From positions 62,001 through 126,000 of the forward strand of contig CACJEG010000002.1 of NCBI GenBank assembly GCA_902592375.1: a DNA stretch of 64,000 nucleotides, read 5' to 3'. This DNA is from an uncultured Pelagibacteraceae bacterium (GTDB taxonomy: Bacteria; Pseudomonadota; Alphaproteobacteria; Pelagibacterales; Pelagibacteraceae). A program made the position numbers and the translations under genes. Below are positions 1 through 8,881 of this stretch, one piece after another (positions within the stretch are counted from its first letter, which is position 1; every line of letters starts with the position of its first letter). The notes below the pieces were generated by a model. The model was not told the DNA's origin. It ran no database searches and worked only from the letters and a program-made list of their open reading frames with translations.

Positions 1-16
1 TACAATTTTGTTACAA
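1..16 (-). promoter_or_regulatory. Probable Pho box, cut by the window edge
   Basis: On the minus strand this reads TTGTAAC-AAAA-TTGTA and is then cut by the window start. That is two 7-mers separated by four bases, the spacing of a Pho box. The first 11 bases match the element found upstream of pstS at 1184-1201. It lies just past the pstS terminator, so it would serve a separate promoter for the next minus-strand gene, probably pstC (inferred; outside the window). Confidence 0.4.
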
Positions 17-36
17 ATTAAAGCCTTGATTGAAAT

Positions 37-70
37 AAAAAAAAAGGCCAGTAAATACCGGCCTTTTTTT
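37..70 (-). terminator. Intrinsic terminator downstream of pstS
   Basis: GGCC at 46-49 pairs with GGCC at 60-63. The stem is extended by A/T pairs and flanked by an A run at 37-45 and a T run at 64-70, so it can terminate transcription in either direction. On the minus strand it lies directly after the pstS stop codon. It would separate an abundant pstS transcript from the genes that follow it to the left, outside the window. Confidence 0.8.
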
Positions 71-86
71 GGGGATAAGTTTAAAT

Positions 87-1115
87 TTATTTAATATTAA
101 TTGTATTTAGATCCAAAGCTGCAGTTCTAGTTACCTTGTACTTATCAGAAGCTAATGGAACTAATCCAATTTTCGCTAAATAACCTCTGTTACCCATAGA
201 TTTTTTAGAGGTAAATTCTTTTAAATATTCCTCAATACCTGGAACTACACCAATATGAGCTTTTTTAACGTAAAAGAATAATGGTCTAGCAATTGGATAT
301 GAATAATCTTGAATACCTTCTAAAGATGGTTGCACACCTTCAATTGAAGCAGCTTTAACCTTATCTTTATTAGCAACTAGATAACTATAACCAAAGAAAC
401 CATAAGCGTCTGGGTTTGAAGTTAGTTTTTGAACAATTAAAGTGTCATTTTCACCAGCTTCAACTGCATAACCATCTTCTCTCATTTTAGCACATTCTTT
501 TTTTGCTTTTTTACCTGCAGCGTCATAAAGTGATTTTGCAGTTTTTGTGCATCCTTTACCCATAACTAAAGAATTCCACGCATCTCTAGTTCCTGATGTT
601 GGGGGCGCTATTAAAATTTCAATTTTTTTGTTTGGAAGACTTGCATCTATATCACTCCATTTTTTGTATGGATTTTCAACAAGTTTACCATCAACATCAA
701 CTTTAGCAGCTAAAGCTCTCCACAATTGTTCTTTTGTAAAATCTGCATCTGGGGCACTCACTGCATGTGCAAATGAAATTCCATCGTTACCTACTACAAT
801 TTCAATAATTTCAGAAACTCCATTTTTTTCACATAATGCTTTTTCTTTTGGCTTAATTGCTCTTGAAGCATTTGTTACATCTGGATGATTAACACCAACT
901 CCTGCGCAGAATAATTTCATTCCACCACCAGTACCTGTACTTTCAATAACTGGAGTTTTAAATTTTCCACTTTTACCGAATTTTTCAGCAACCACTGTTG
1001 CATATGGGTAAACTGTTGATGACCCTACAATTTTGATTTGGTCTCTTGAGTAACTAGTTGTTGTAAAACTTAATACTAAAAGAAATCCAAATATTACGCT
1101 TATTATTTTATTCAT
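87..1115 (-). CDS. pstS: Phosphate ABC transporter substrate-binding protein PstS
   Basis: Periplasmic phosphate-binding component of the high-affinity PstSCAB importer. After a cleavable signal peptide (MNKIISVIFGFLL...TSYS) the mature protein begins with the family signature KIVGSSTVYPYA, and further PstS motifs such as ESTGTGGG and PTSGTRDAW follow. I place the start at the ATG ending at 1115 rather than the upstream ATG at 1136, because AGGAG lies four bases before the inner ATG and the signal peptide is then of normal length. The stop is followed by a strong terminator. phoR lies immediately upstream on the same strand. Phosphate-starvation control by PhoB is likely, given the Pho-box-like repeats at 1184-1201. 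Confidence 0.95.
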   Translation of the reverse strand: MNKIISVIFGFLLVLSFTTTSYSRDQIKIVGSSTVYPYATVVAEKFGKSGKFKTPVIESTGTGGGMKLFCAGVGVNHPDVTNASRAIKPKEKALCEKNGVSEIIEIVVGNDGISFAHAVSAPDADFTKEQLWRALAAKVDVDGKLVENPYKKWSDIDASLPNKKIEILIAPPTSGTRDAWNSLVMGKGCTKTAKSLYDAAGKKAKKECAKMREDGYAVEAGENDTLIVQKLTSNPDAYGFFGYSYLVANKDKVKAASIEGVQPSLEGIQDYSYPIARPLFFYVKKAHIGVVPGIEEYLKEFTSKKSMGNRGYLAKIGLVPLASDKYKVTRTAALDLNTINIK

Positions 1116-1183
1116 AATTCTCCTTTTTAGATTCATAATTCAACCTAAATAAAATTGATTCTTAAACATTTTATTAAAGGAAG

Positions 1184-1201
1184 GTTAAACTTTTGTTACA
1201 A
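1184..1201 (-). promoter_or_regulatory. Probable Pho box upstream of pstS
   Basis: The minus strand reads TTGTAAC-AAAA-GTTTAAC: two related 7-mers, five of seven positions identical, with an 11-base period as in PhoB-binding Pho boxes. An A/T-rich -10-like TAATAA follows about 7 bases downstream. The match to the enterobacterial CTGTCAT consensus is weak, so the call rests on spacing, position before pstS, and recurrence of TTGTAACAAAA at the left window edge. Confidence 0.45.
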
Positions 1202-1221
1202 CGACTAACTTTTTAGTTGAA

Positions 1222-2379
1222 TTACAAAGGATTAAATTTGATATCTATGGTAGTTCCTTCATTTTCAATACTACTAATGTCCATCTCAGCTCTATGTTGT
1301 GAGACTAAATGTTTTACAATGGCTAAACCAAGACCTGTACCACCTACACTTCGGCTTTTGCTTGGATCAACAGTAAAAAATCTCTCAGTGATTCTATGTA
1401 TAGATTCTTTTGGAATACCTATTCCCTGATCTGCTACTGAAACAGTATTAAACTCACCATCTTTTTTAGCAGTGATTGTAATTTCTTTATTTTTATCACT
1501 GTATTTGATTGAATTATCGATAAGATTAGTAAAAATTTCTATTAATTTATCTCTATCACCAATTATTTTAAAATTATCAATTTTGTTAAATTTAATACTA
1601 ATATTGTTTTTACTAATTATTTTTTCATAAGTTTTAATAACATAATCAATCAGTTCTATAAGATCTATTTCATGTGTTGGTCGAATATGTTCCTGTAATT
1701 CAATTTTAGATAATGATAATAAATCTCTGATTAAATTTTCCATTCTCTCAGATTGAGAGCTCATTACTGGTAATAAATTAGTTACTTCCGAATTCTTTTT
1801 TAAATCTGAATTATTTTCAAATGTTTCAAGTCCCATTTTAATGGATTGTAGAGGCGTTCTTAGCTCATGTGATACGTTAGCCACAAAATCAGATTTTAAT
1901 TGTTGGAATTTATGAAATTCAGTTAAATCCCTTATAAATAACACACAACATATTTCATCAAAAAATAGATTATTCTTATCAAGGTAAATTGTTATATTTA
2001 ATCTTTGAACAGCTTGGTTTCTAATTTCAATTTCAAGATCTGAAATATTGTTACCCTCAAATGATTTATCAATTGAACTTAAAAGATCAGGGTTTCTTAA
2101 AAAGCCGCTTATATTCTCTTCTAGTTTTATCTGAAATAATTTATTAGCAGAATTGTTGCTAAAAAGAATTTTCTTACCTTTGTCTAAAATTATTATTCCC
2201 TCAGGAATATAATTTAATAAATCATAAATATTTTTTCTATAGTCTTTATTTTCTACAACTTTAATTTGATCATTATTATCTTTAGTTTCAGTTTTAATAC
2301 CTAATACTTTTTCTTTTTTTAGTAATAGATAAGTAAGAAGAACAATTATTACTAATAAAATTATTGTTAATAACTCCAT
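1222..2379 (-). CDS. phoR: Phosphate regulon sensor histidine kinase PhoR
   Basis: Membrane-bound histidine kinase expected to phosphorylate PhoB under phosphate limitation. It has one N-terminal membrane segment (residues about 3-20) and a PAS-like sensory region (about 50-150). The HisKA domain carries the phospho-acceptor H171 in FVANVSHELRTP. The HATPase domain has the N box (FTNLIDNSIKYS), G1 (DQGIGIP) and G2 (GGTGLGLAI) motifs. At 385 aa it is compact, with a single membrane span and no periplasmic domain, as in PhoR rather than ligand-sensing kinases. Its start codon shares one base with the manC stop, and pstS follows 106 bases downstream. The partner phoB is not in the window. Confidence 0.9.
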   Translation of the reverse strand: MELLTIILLVIIVLLTYLLLKKEKVLGIKTETKDNNDQIKVVENKDYRKNIYDLLNYIPEGIIILDKGKKILFSNNSANKLFQIKLEENISGFLRNPDLLSSIDKSFEGNNISDLEIEIRNQAVQRLNITIYLDKNNLFFDEICCVLFIRDLTEFHKFQQLKSDFVANVSHELRTPLQSIKMGLETFENNSDLKKNSEVTNLLPVMSSQSERMENLIRDLLSLSKIELQEHIRPTHEIDLIELIDYVIKTYEKIISKNNISIKFNKIDNFKIIGDRDKLIEIFTNLIDNSIKYSDKNKEITITAKKDGEFNTVSVADQGIGIPKESIHRITERFFTVDPSKSRSVGGTGLGLAIVKHLVSQHRAEMDISSIENEGTTIDIKFNPL

Positions 2380-3584
2380 TACTTCACTCTACCATATACA
2401 TCTTGATATCTAACAATATCACTTTCCTTCAAAATTGAGCCAACTTGAGCTTCGACAATTTTAACAGGTTTTTTTCCTGGATTTTGAACTCTATGGATTG
2501 CTTCTAACGGAATGAAAATATGTTCACCTGGTTTTTTAATTATAATATCCTTATTAAGTGTTATTTTGGCATTACCTTGTGTAACTAACCAATGTTCAGC
2601 TCGATGATGGTGTTTTTGTAAACTCAAAATACCTTTTGGTTTTACATATAACTCTTTAATTAAAAACTCTTTTCCTTCAAATAGATTGGTGTATCTACCC
2701 CATGGACGGTAATAGATATTTTTTTTCTTAATATATTTGTTTTTATTTTTGTCATACATCTTCAGAATTTCTTTCCAACTACCAAGATCTGACCAAGGAA
2801 TGTCTAATTTGATAGCGTTGATTTGTTTGGTTTTTTCTAGAATTGCATAATCAAAAGATTTAGCAGTTGCTTTAATAAATGAAGCTTTGTTTAAGTAATA
2901 AGTATTAGCTTTATATTTTGCTTTATTAACTGCATTTACACAATTTCTGTAAGTTTTAGGCTGATATTTTTTAAAGTTATTAATAATAGAATCTTTTCTA
3001 AGATAAAACATTCCAGAATTCCAATAGCCTTTATTCTTTATAATTTGTTTAGCCTTAGCTTCTTTAGGTTTTTCAATAAATCTTGTTACTTTATTGATAT
3101 TACCTTTGATTTTTTTTGTTAAAAAATAACCATATTCGCTAGATGGTGAGCTTGGTTTTATCCCAAATATAAATATATTTTGATCACTTAAATTCTTTTT
3201 GTTTTTATTAATAGCCTTATTAAAAATACTCATCTTTTCAATTAAATGATCTGCTGAAAAAAACATTAAAGGTTGATTGTCTGGAATGTCTTTAATCAAA
3301 GCCGTACTTAATATAGCTGGTGCAGTGTTTCTTTTTGCTGGTTCTAGAACAATTTTGTAATTATTTATTTTATACTTTCTAAGATGTTGTTTTATTTGTT
3401 TAAGATATTTTTTATTTGTACTTATAACTGGAGCATCAAATATTGATGCTTTTGTTCTCTCAAGTGTTTTTCCAAGCAAAGTCCAATTACCAAAATCAAT
3501 AAACTGTTTTGCTTGATGATTTTTAGAATTTGGCCAAAGTCGAGTTCCAGCACCTCCACATAAAATAACTGGACGAATTTTCAT
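2379..3584 (-). CDS. manC: Mannose-1-phosphate guanylyltransferase / mannose-6-phosphate isomerase
   Basis: Makes GDP-mannose from mannose-1-phosphate and GTP for surface polysaccharide. The N-terminal nucleotidyltransferase domain has the signature ILCGGAGTRLWPNS at residues 7-20 followed by AKQF. The C-terminal type II phosphomannose isomerase cupin domain starts near residue 325 (HHHRAEHW) and ends with the usual VQNPG...VEAQVG. At 401 aa it is shorter than typical bifunctional ManC/CpsB (about 470 aa), but both domain cores are present, so it appears compacted rather than truncated. It sits between ilvD and phoR with one-base stop/start overlaps on both sides, so it is probably co-transcribed with them despite an unrelated role. 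Confidence 0.9.
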   Translation of the reverse strand: MKIRPVILCGGAGTRLWPNSKNHQAKQFIDFGNWTLLGKTLERTKASIFDAPVISTNKKYLKQIKQHLRKYKINNYKIVLEPAKRNTAPAILSTALIKDIPDNQPLMFFSADHLIEKMSIFNKAINKNKKNLSDQNIFIFGIKPSSPSSEYGYFLTKKIKGNINKVTRFIEKPKEAKAKQIIKNKGYWNSGMFYLRKDSIINNFKKYQPKTYRNCVNAVNKAKYKANTYYLNKASFIKATAKSFDYAILEKTKQINAIKLDIPWSDLGSWKEILKMYDKNKNKYIKKKNIYYRPWGRYTNLFEGKEFLIKELYVKPKGILSLQKHHHRAEHWLVTQGNAKITLNKDIIIKKPGEHIFIPLEAIHRVQNPGKKPVKIVEAQVGSILKESDIVRYQDVYGRVK

Positions 3585-5302
3585 TAAATCTCTGAATAAT
3601 CCTTAACTTCTTTTTTCTTACCTGGGTGTGTTGGTGCACCTAAATATGCTGGTCCTACTGTTTGAGCATATTTCCATAATGTACCTGATCCAAAATCTGA
3701 TTTTCTAGCTTTCCATTTTCTTTTTCTTGCAGCCATTTCTTTTTTAGAAAGTCTTACATTGATAGTTCCTTTTTTAGCATCGATATCGATGATATCTCCT
3801 GTACGTAAAAGGCCTATAGGACCCCCTAGAGCGGCCTCAGGGCCCACGTGACCTACACAAAAGCCTCTTGTAGCACCAGAGAACCTACCATCAGTAATAA
3901 GGGCTACTTTCTCCCCTTTTCCCTGACCGTAGATTGCACCTGTTGTCGATAACATTTCTCTCATACCTGGACCTCCCACAGGCCCTTCGTATCTAATTAT
4001 AATTACATCACCATCATTATATTTTCTGCTTTGAACAGCTTTCATTGCACTTTCCTCATTATCAAAGCATCTTGCTTTTCCAGTAAATTGTAATTTTTTA
4101 AGTCCAGCAACTTTAACGATTGCACCTTCTGGAGCTAAGTTTCCTTTTAATCCTACAACACCTCCTGTAGGTGATAATGGATTTTTATAAGATCTCATTA
4201 CTTTTTGTTTTGGATTAAATTTAATTCCTTTTAAGTTTTCCTTCATTGTTTTTCCAGTAACCGTCATGCAATCACCATGAATATATCCACCTTCATATAA
4301 AGTTTTTAATAACATTGGTACACCACCTGCTAACCACATATCTTTTGCAACATATTTTCCACCCGGTTTTAAATCTGCAAGATAAGGTGTTCTTTTAAAA
4401 ATTTTAGCAACATCCATTAAATCAAATTTAATTCCTGCTTCATTTGCAATAGCAGGTAAATGTAAGCCTGCATTAGTAGATCCGCCAGTTGCAGCAACAA
4501 CTGTTGCAGCATTTTCTAAAGCTTTTTTAGTTACAATGTCTCTTGGTTTAATTCCTTTTTTCAAAAGGTTCATAACCATTTTACCACTAGCTTTTGCGTA
4601 TTTATCTCTTTCTTCATATGGAGCTGGTGTTCCTGCTGAATAAGGTAAAGCTAATCCTATTGCTTCAGATACACATGCCATTGTATTCGCAGTAAATTGA
4701 CCTCCACAAGCACCTGCACTAGGACAAGCAACTAATTCTAATTTTCTAAGTTCAGCAGCTGACATTTGACCTGAAGAATGTTTACCAACAGCTTCAAATA
4801 CATCTACTACTGTTACGTCTTTTCCTTTGTATCTCCCTGGTAGTATTGATCCACCATATATAAATACACTTGGTACATTCAATCTAACCATAGACATCAT
4901 TAGACCTGGTAAGGATTTATCACATCCTGCAATACCAACTAAAGCATCGTAACAATGACCTCTAACCGTTAGTTCAGCAGAATCTGCAATTACTTCTCTA
5001 GATATCAATGAAGACTTCATTCCTTCATGACCCATAGCGATACCATCAGTAACAGTAATTGTGCAAAATTCTCTTGGAGTTCCACCATTTGCTCTAACTC
5101 CTTTTTTAACTGATTGAGCCTGCCTCATTAGGGCAATGTTGCAAGGAGCTGCCTCATTCCATGTAGAAACGACACCAACAAAGGGTTTTGCTACATCTTT
5201 CTCAGTTTCTCCCATAGCATAATAAAACGATCTATGTGGAGCTCTATCAGCACCTAATGATGTATGTCTGCTTGGAAGTTTCTTTTTGTTAAATTTAGCC
5301 AT
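3584..5302 (-). CDS. ilvD: Dihydroxy-acid dehydratase
   Basis: Iron-sulfur enzyme that dehydrates 2,3-dihydroxy-isovalerate and 2,3-dihydroxy-3-methylvalerate to the 2-keto acid precursors of valine, leucine and isoleucine. Cluster-ligand cysteines are at C54, C127 ([10 protein letters not shown]) and C199 ([15 protein letters not shown]). The C-terminal [12 protein letters not shown] motif and [21 protein letters not shown] are intact. The 572 aa length is typical of the family. The start overlaps the valS stop by one base, placing a valine-biosynthesis gene directly behind valyl-tRNA synthetase in one transcription unit. Confidence 0.97.
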   Translation of the reverse strand: MAKFNKKKLPSRHTSLGADRAPHRSFYYAMGETEKDVAKPFVGVVSTWNEAAPCNIALMRQAQSVKKGVRANGGTPREFCTITVTDGIAMGHEGMKSSLISREVIADSAELTVRGHCYDALVGIAGCDKSLPGLMMSMVRLNVPSVFIYGGSILPGRYKGKDVTVVDVFEAVGKHSSGQMSAAELRKLELVACPSAGACGGQFTANTMACVSEAIGLALPYSAGTPAPYEERDKYAKASGKMVMNLLKKGIKPRDIVTKKALENAATVVAATGGSTNAGLHLPAIANEAGIKFDLMDVAKIFKRTPYLADLKPGGKYVAKDMWLAGGVPMLLKTLYEGGYIHGDCMTVTGKTMKENLKGIKFNPKQKVMRSYKNPLSPTGGVVGLKGNLAPEGAIVKVAGLKKLQFTGKARCFDNEESAMKAVQSRKYNDGDVIIIRYEGPVGGPGMREMLSTTGAIYGQGKGEKVALITDGRFSGATRGFCVGHVGPEAALGGPIGLLRTGDIIDIDAKKGTINVRLSKKEMAARKRKWKARKSDFGSGTLWKYAQTVGPAYLGAPTHPGKKKEVKDYSEI

Positions 5303-7929
5303 TATATACCCTTTATTGTTATTGATATTTTCTCAATATCATTCTTTAAATTATTATAATTATTTTTTTCTTGTTCAACAATCTCTTTTGGAGCACGGTC
5401 TACAAAACTTTTATTCTCTAATCTTTGAGATATTTTATTCATCTCTTGCTCTAATCTACTTTGTTTATTTGTTAAATTTTCTTTTATTAATTTTAAATCA
5501 ACATCTTTATCAAAATAAATCTTAAACAAATCCCCAGAAACAACCATTGTGGCAGCTGGTTTATCTAAATCCTTATCTAATATGCTGTTTATTCTTCCTA
5601 GTTTTTTTAGAATAATTTCATTTGTATTAATAAAATCTTTTTGATTTTTATTAATATTGCTTATTGATACATCAATAAATGAGCCTGGGCTTACATTTAG
5701 CTCGTTTTTAAATGATCTAATCTCTGAAATAATATTGATAATATTTTCTACCTGTGCGGTGCTACTATCCCTATTTATTTCCCCAGATAACCAGTTTTTA
5801 AGCATCAAATAATCACTGCCATCATTATCAAATTTGTTCTTAAGCCAAATTTCTTCAGTAACAAATGGAATAAAAGGATGTAGCAAAATCAAAATTTGTT
5901 TGAATACAAAAGATGATACTTTTTTAACCTCTGCTTTAGCGTTTTCATCATCTGAAAAGAGTATAGTTTTAGATAGCTCTAAATACCAATCACAATACGA
6001 ATGCCATGCAAATTGATAAGCATTTTTAGCTGCTTCATCAAACCTATAATCTTCAAGGTTTTTTTCTATTTTATTTTTAGCTTCAACAAGTTCTGAATAA
6101 ATCCATTTGTTAATATTTACGTTTAGACTTGGAACATTATCGATATCCTTAAAATCACATTCATTAGTTATTAAAAAATTATTTGCATTCCATAATTTAT
6201 TTAAAAAATTTCTGTAACCTTTTACTCTATCCTCAGAAAGCTTAACATCTGTACCTGGTGAGGCCATAGATAACAAAGTAAATCTTAAAGCATCTGCACT
6301 ATATTTTTCAATTAAATCTAAAGGATCAATTACATTTCCTTTCGATTTAGACATCTTCTGTCCCTTCTCATCTCTAACCAATGCATGAACATAAATATCT
6401 TTAAATGGTTCTTTGTTTAAAAACTCTGTGCCAAACATAATCATTCTAGCTACCCAAAAAAATATAATATCAAAACCTGTAACTAATACTGACGTTGGAT
6501 AAAATTTATCTACATATTTATTATCATCAGGCCAACCAAGTGTTGCAAAAGGCCATAATCCTGATGAGAACCAAGTATCTAAAACATCTGGATCACGGTT
6601 TAATTCAACGTCTTTACCATAATGTTTCTTGGCTTGTTGTTTAGCATCATCTTCATTTTCAGCAACAAAAATTTTTTCATCAGGACCATACCAAGCAGGT
6701 ATTTGATGGCCCCACCAAAGCTGTCTTGAAATACACCATGGTTCAATATTATTCATCCATTGGAAATAAGTTTTTGACCAATTCTCAGGAAAGAAATTTG
6801 TTTTCTTTGAATTAACTACTTCCTTAGCTTTAACAGATAATTTACCAGCATCAGCAAACCATTGTTCTGTTAAGAAAGGTTCGATTATTGAATTGGATCT
6901 ATCTCCATAAGGAACTTTGTTTTTAATATTTTCTTCTTTTACAAAAAATTCTTTTTCTTTAAGTTCTTTTAAAATTCTTTTTCTAGCTTCAAACCTATCA
7001 AGGCCCACATAATGTTCTGGAACATTTTCATTTATTTTACCAGCTTCAGTAAAAATATTTATTATTTCAAGATTATTTCTTTTACCAACATCATAGTCAT
7101 TAAAATCATGTGCAGGAGTTATTTTTAAAGCTCCTGTTCCTTGCTCAGGATCTGCATAGTCATCCTCAATAATTTTTATTTTTCTTCCAACAATTGGAAT
7201 GGTAACTGTTTTTCCAACAAAGGTTTTAAATCTTTCATCTTTTGGATTTACAGCTATAGCTGTATCACCAAGCATAGTTTCAGGTCTTGTTGTTGCAATT
7301 GTAATAAATTTATCAGTCCCATCTATTGGATATCTGATGTAATAAATTTTAGAATTTACCTCTCTTTGATCTACCTCTAGGTCTGAAATAGCTGTTTTTA
7401 AAACTGTATCCCAGTTAACTAATTTCTTATCTTTATAGATTAGACCTTTGTTATAAAGATCTACAAAAACCTTAATTACTGACTTAGATAAATTCTCATC
7501 CATTGTGAAGGCATTTCTTGACCAATCACAAGAACAACCAAGTTTTTTTAACTGATTAATAATTATGTCTCCATATTGCTCTTTCCACTCCCAAACTTTT
7601 TCAATGAATTTTTCTCTACCAATTTCATTTTTATCAATTTTTTCTGAGGTTAATTTTTTCTCTACTAAAGCTTGAGTAGCTATACCAGCGTGGTCTGTAC
7701 CCGGTTGCCATAAAGTTTCAAAATTATTCATTCTATGGTAACGAACTAATAAATCTTGAATAGAATTGTTAAGCGCATGTCCCATATGCAAACTACCCGT
7801 CACATTTGGTGGTGGAATTACAATTGAGAATTTTTTTGAATTTTCTTTAGGTTTAAAAAGACCATTTTTTTCCCAATAAGAATAAATTCTATTTTCTACA
7901 TCAGAATGTATATATTTATCGCTACTCAT
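5302..7929 (-). CDS. valS: Valyl-tRNA synthetase
   Basis: Class I aminoacyl-tRNA synthetase that charges tRNA-Val. The HIGH motif appears as HMGH at residues 48-51 within [15 protein letters not shown], and KMSKS appears in [14 protein letters not shown]. The editing (CP1) domain with [12 protein letters not shown] is present, and a C-terminal coiled-coil arm rich in Lys/Glu ends the protein. The length of 875 aa is normal. It is the first gene of the valS-ilvD-manC-phoR run. A -35/-10 pair at 7941-7968 lies only about 11 bases before the ATG. Confidence 0.97.
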   Translation of the reverse strand: MSSDKYIHSDVENRIYSYWEKNGLFKPKENSKKFSIVIPPPNVTGSLHMGHALNNSIQDLLVRYHRMNNFETLWQPGTDHAGIATQALVEKKLTSEKIDKNEIGREKFIEKVWEWKEQYGDIIINQLKKLGCSCDWSRNAFTMDENLSKSVIKVFVDLYNKGLIYKDKKLVNWDTVLKTAISDLEVDQREVNSKIYYIRYPIDGTDKFITIATTRPETMLGDTAIAVNPKDERFKTFVGKTVTIPIVGRKIKIIEDDYADPEQGTGALKITPAHDFNDYDVGKRNNLEIINIFTEAGKINENVPEHYVGLDRFEARKRILKELKEKEFFVKEENIKNKVPYGDRSNSIIEPFLTEQWFADAGKLSVKAKEVVNSKKTNFFPENWSKTYFQWMNNIEPWCISRQLWWGHQIPAWYGPDEKIFVAENEDDAKQQAKKHYGKDVELNRDPDVLDTWFSSGLWPFATLGWPDDNKYVDKFYPTSVLVTGFDIIFFWVARMIMFGTEFLNKEPFKDIYVHALVRDEKGQKMSKSKGNVIDPLDLIEKYSADALRFTLLSMASPGTDVKLSEDRVKGYRNFLNKLWNANNFLITNECDFKDIDNVPSLNVNINKWIYSELVEAKNKIEKNLEDYRFDEAAKNAYQFAWHSYCDWYLELSKTILFSDDENAKAEVKKVSSFVFKQILILLHPFIPFVTEEIWLKNKFDNDGSDYLMLKNWLSGEINRDSSTAQVENIINIISEIRSFKNELNVSPGSFIDVSISNINKNQKDFINTNEIILKKLGRINSILDKDLDKPAATMVVSGDLFKIYFDKDVDLKLIKENLTNKQSRLEQEMNKISQRLENKSFVDRAPKEIVEQEKNNYNNLKNDIEKISITIKGI

Positions 7930-7940
7930 TGATTTTAAAG

Positions 7941-7968
7941 TTTATAATTTAATAATCTAAATTAACAA
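7941..7968 (-). promoter_or_regulatory. Candidate promoter for valS operon
   Basis: The minus strand has TTGTTA (7963-7968), a 16-base spacer, then TATAAA (7941-7946). The -10 element ends 11 bases before the valS ATG, so the predicted transcript has almost no leader. The call rests on the sequence match alone in very AT-rich DNA. Confidence 0.4.
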
Positions 7969-8053
7969 TAATCAATTTGGATCGTTATTTAATAGACTAA
8001 TAGAAAAAATTTAATATAAAAAGGCATCTGTAGCTATTAGCTAAAAATAAGAT

Positions 8054-8127
8054 GGCAACGTGGCGGAATGGTTACGCAGAGGATTGCAAATCCTTGTATC
8101 CCGGTTCGATTCCGGGCGTTGCCTCCA
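8054..8127 (+). tRNA. tRNA-Cys (GCA)
   Basis: Full cloverleaf. The acceptor stem GGCAACG pairs with CGTTGCC, the anticodon loop is TTGCAAA with anticodon GCA, and the T-arm contains GGTTCGATTCC. The discriminator base is T and CCA is encoded. It is followed after 50 bases by tRNA-Asn on the same strand, so the pair is probably co-transcribed. Confidence 0.96.
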
Positions 8128-8177
8128 AAAAAAATCTTGTTTTAGTTACAAAAAAAAGTAAGTTGGTTTTTTTACAT

Positions 8178-8253
8178 TCCTCGGTAGCTCAGTTGGTAGA
8201 GCAGTTGACTGTTAATCAATTGGTCGCAGGTTCGAGTCCTGCCCGAGGAGCCA
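8178..8253 (+). tRNA. tRNA-Asn (GTT)
   Basis: Full cloverleaf. The acceptor stem TCCTCGG pairs with CCGAGGA, the D-arm contains AGCTCAGTTGGTAGAGC, and the anticodon loop is CTGTTAA with anticodon GTT. The T-arm contains GGTTCGAGTCC, the discriminator is G, and CCA is encoded. Confidence 0.97.
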
Positions 8254-8301
8254 AAAATTTAAAATTATAAAATAGAATATCTCTTAAATAAAAATCTAGG
8301 G

Positions 8302-8323
8302 TCTTAATTAAAACTTTAATTAA
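8302..8323. repeat. TTAATTAAA inverted repeat at the 3' end of the XRE gene
   Basis: TTAATTAAA (8304-8312) and its complement TTTAATTAA (8315-8323) are separated by two bases, and the second arm covers the stop codon. The first arm extends to TCTTAATTAAA, which recurs at 8701-8711 just before the gene. It could be a weak terminator stem or an operator. In such AT-rich DNA chance is also plausible. Confidence 0.35.
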
Positions 8324-8691
8324 ACTGCTTTTGAAATTCCAGATCCTGAAATTTGTAAAGATTTATTAAATTTTAATTTTTGATCAGCATTTAGTTCTGA
8401 ATATAATTTTACTAAAAAATTATAATTAATATTCATGTGACCTTCTTGTGATTTTTCTAAATTCACTAAATATTCTGAAAAATCTTCAAAGAAATAATTA
8501 ATTGGCACTTTTAAATAATTTGCAAGTTGAAGTAATCTTATTGAACTTACACCGTTAGTCCCTTTTTCGTATTTTTGAATTTGTTGAAATGTTACATTAA
8601 TTGCTTTTGCTACTTTAGTTTGTGTTAAACCTAAAGCTAATCTTCTTAGCTTAAGCTTGTTGCCTAAGTGTTTATTGAAATTATCTTCCAT
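8320..8691 (-). CDS. XRE-family helix-turn-helix transcriptional regulator
   Basis: Small DNA-binding protein of 123 aa. A lambda-Cro/XRE helix-turn-helix fills residues about 10-70: LRRLALGLTQTKVAKAINV, then FQQIQKYEKGTN and a C-terminal part of the fold ending in VPINYFFEDF. This matches a common alphaproteobacterial XRE regulator type. The rest (about 75-123) has no motif I recognise and may serve dimerisation. GAGGGG lies shortly before the ATG. It is monocistronic, between the tRNA pair and the aap operon, with TCTTAATTAAA repeats on both sides. Its target genes cannot be told from sequence. Confidence 0.85.
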   Translation of the reverse strand: MEDNFNKHLGNKLKLRRLALGLTQTKVAKAINVTFQQIQKYEKGTNGVSSIRLLQLANYLKVPINYFFEDFSEYLVNLEKSQEGHMNINYNFLVKLYSELNADQKLKFNKSLQISGSGISKAV

Positions 8692-8881
8692 TAAGACCCC
8701 TCTTAATTAAATTTTATAAGGTCTATTCAACCTATTTATTAAAGTTACTGCAATAGAAAAATTTATTTTTTTTTGTAAGAAATTTAATATAATTAAAATA
8801 CTGTCAAGCATTAGTTGAGTGCAAAATGAACATATTTCGATTGATTTAATCTAAATTTATTGCTTAAAAATTATATATTTT

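Noticed and set aside
547..888. 113-codon open frame antisense to pstS
   Set aside because: Shadow of a well-conserved gene on the other strand; no start signal or domain.
2379..3584. Truncated manC
   Set aside because: The protein is short, but the nucleotidyltransferase signature and the complete cupin domain with its normal C-terminus are present.
8052..8270. Open frame of 72 codons on the plus strand
   Set aside because: It lies over tRNA-Cys and tRNA-Asn; both fold perfectly, and the predicted peptide is simply their translation.
8254..8881. XRE regulator as a phage or restriction-modification control gene
   Set aside because: No integrase, phage or restriction gene is nearby, and the protein matches a common chromosomal alphaproteobacterial type.
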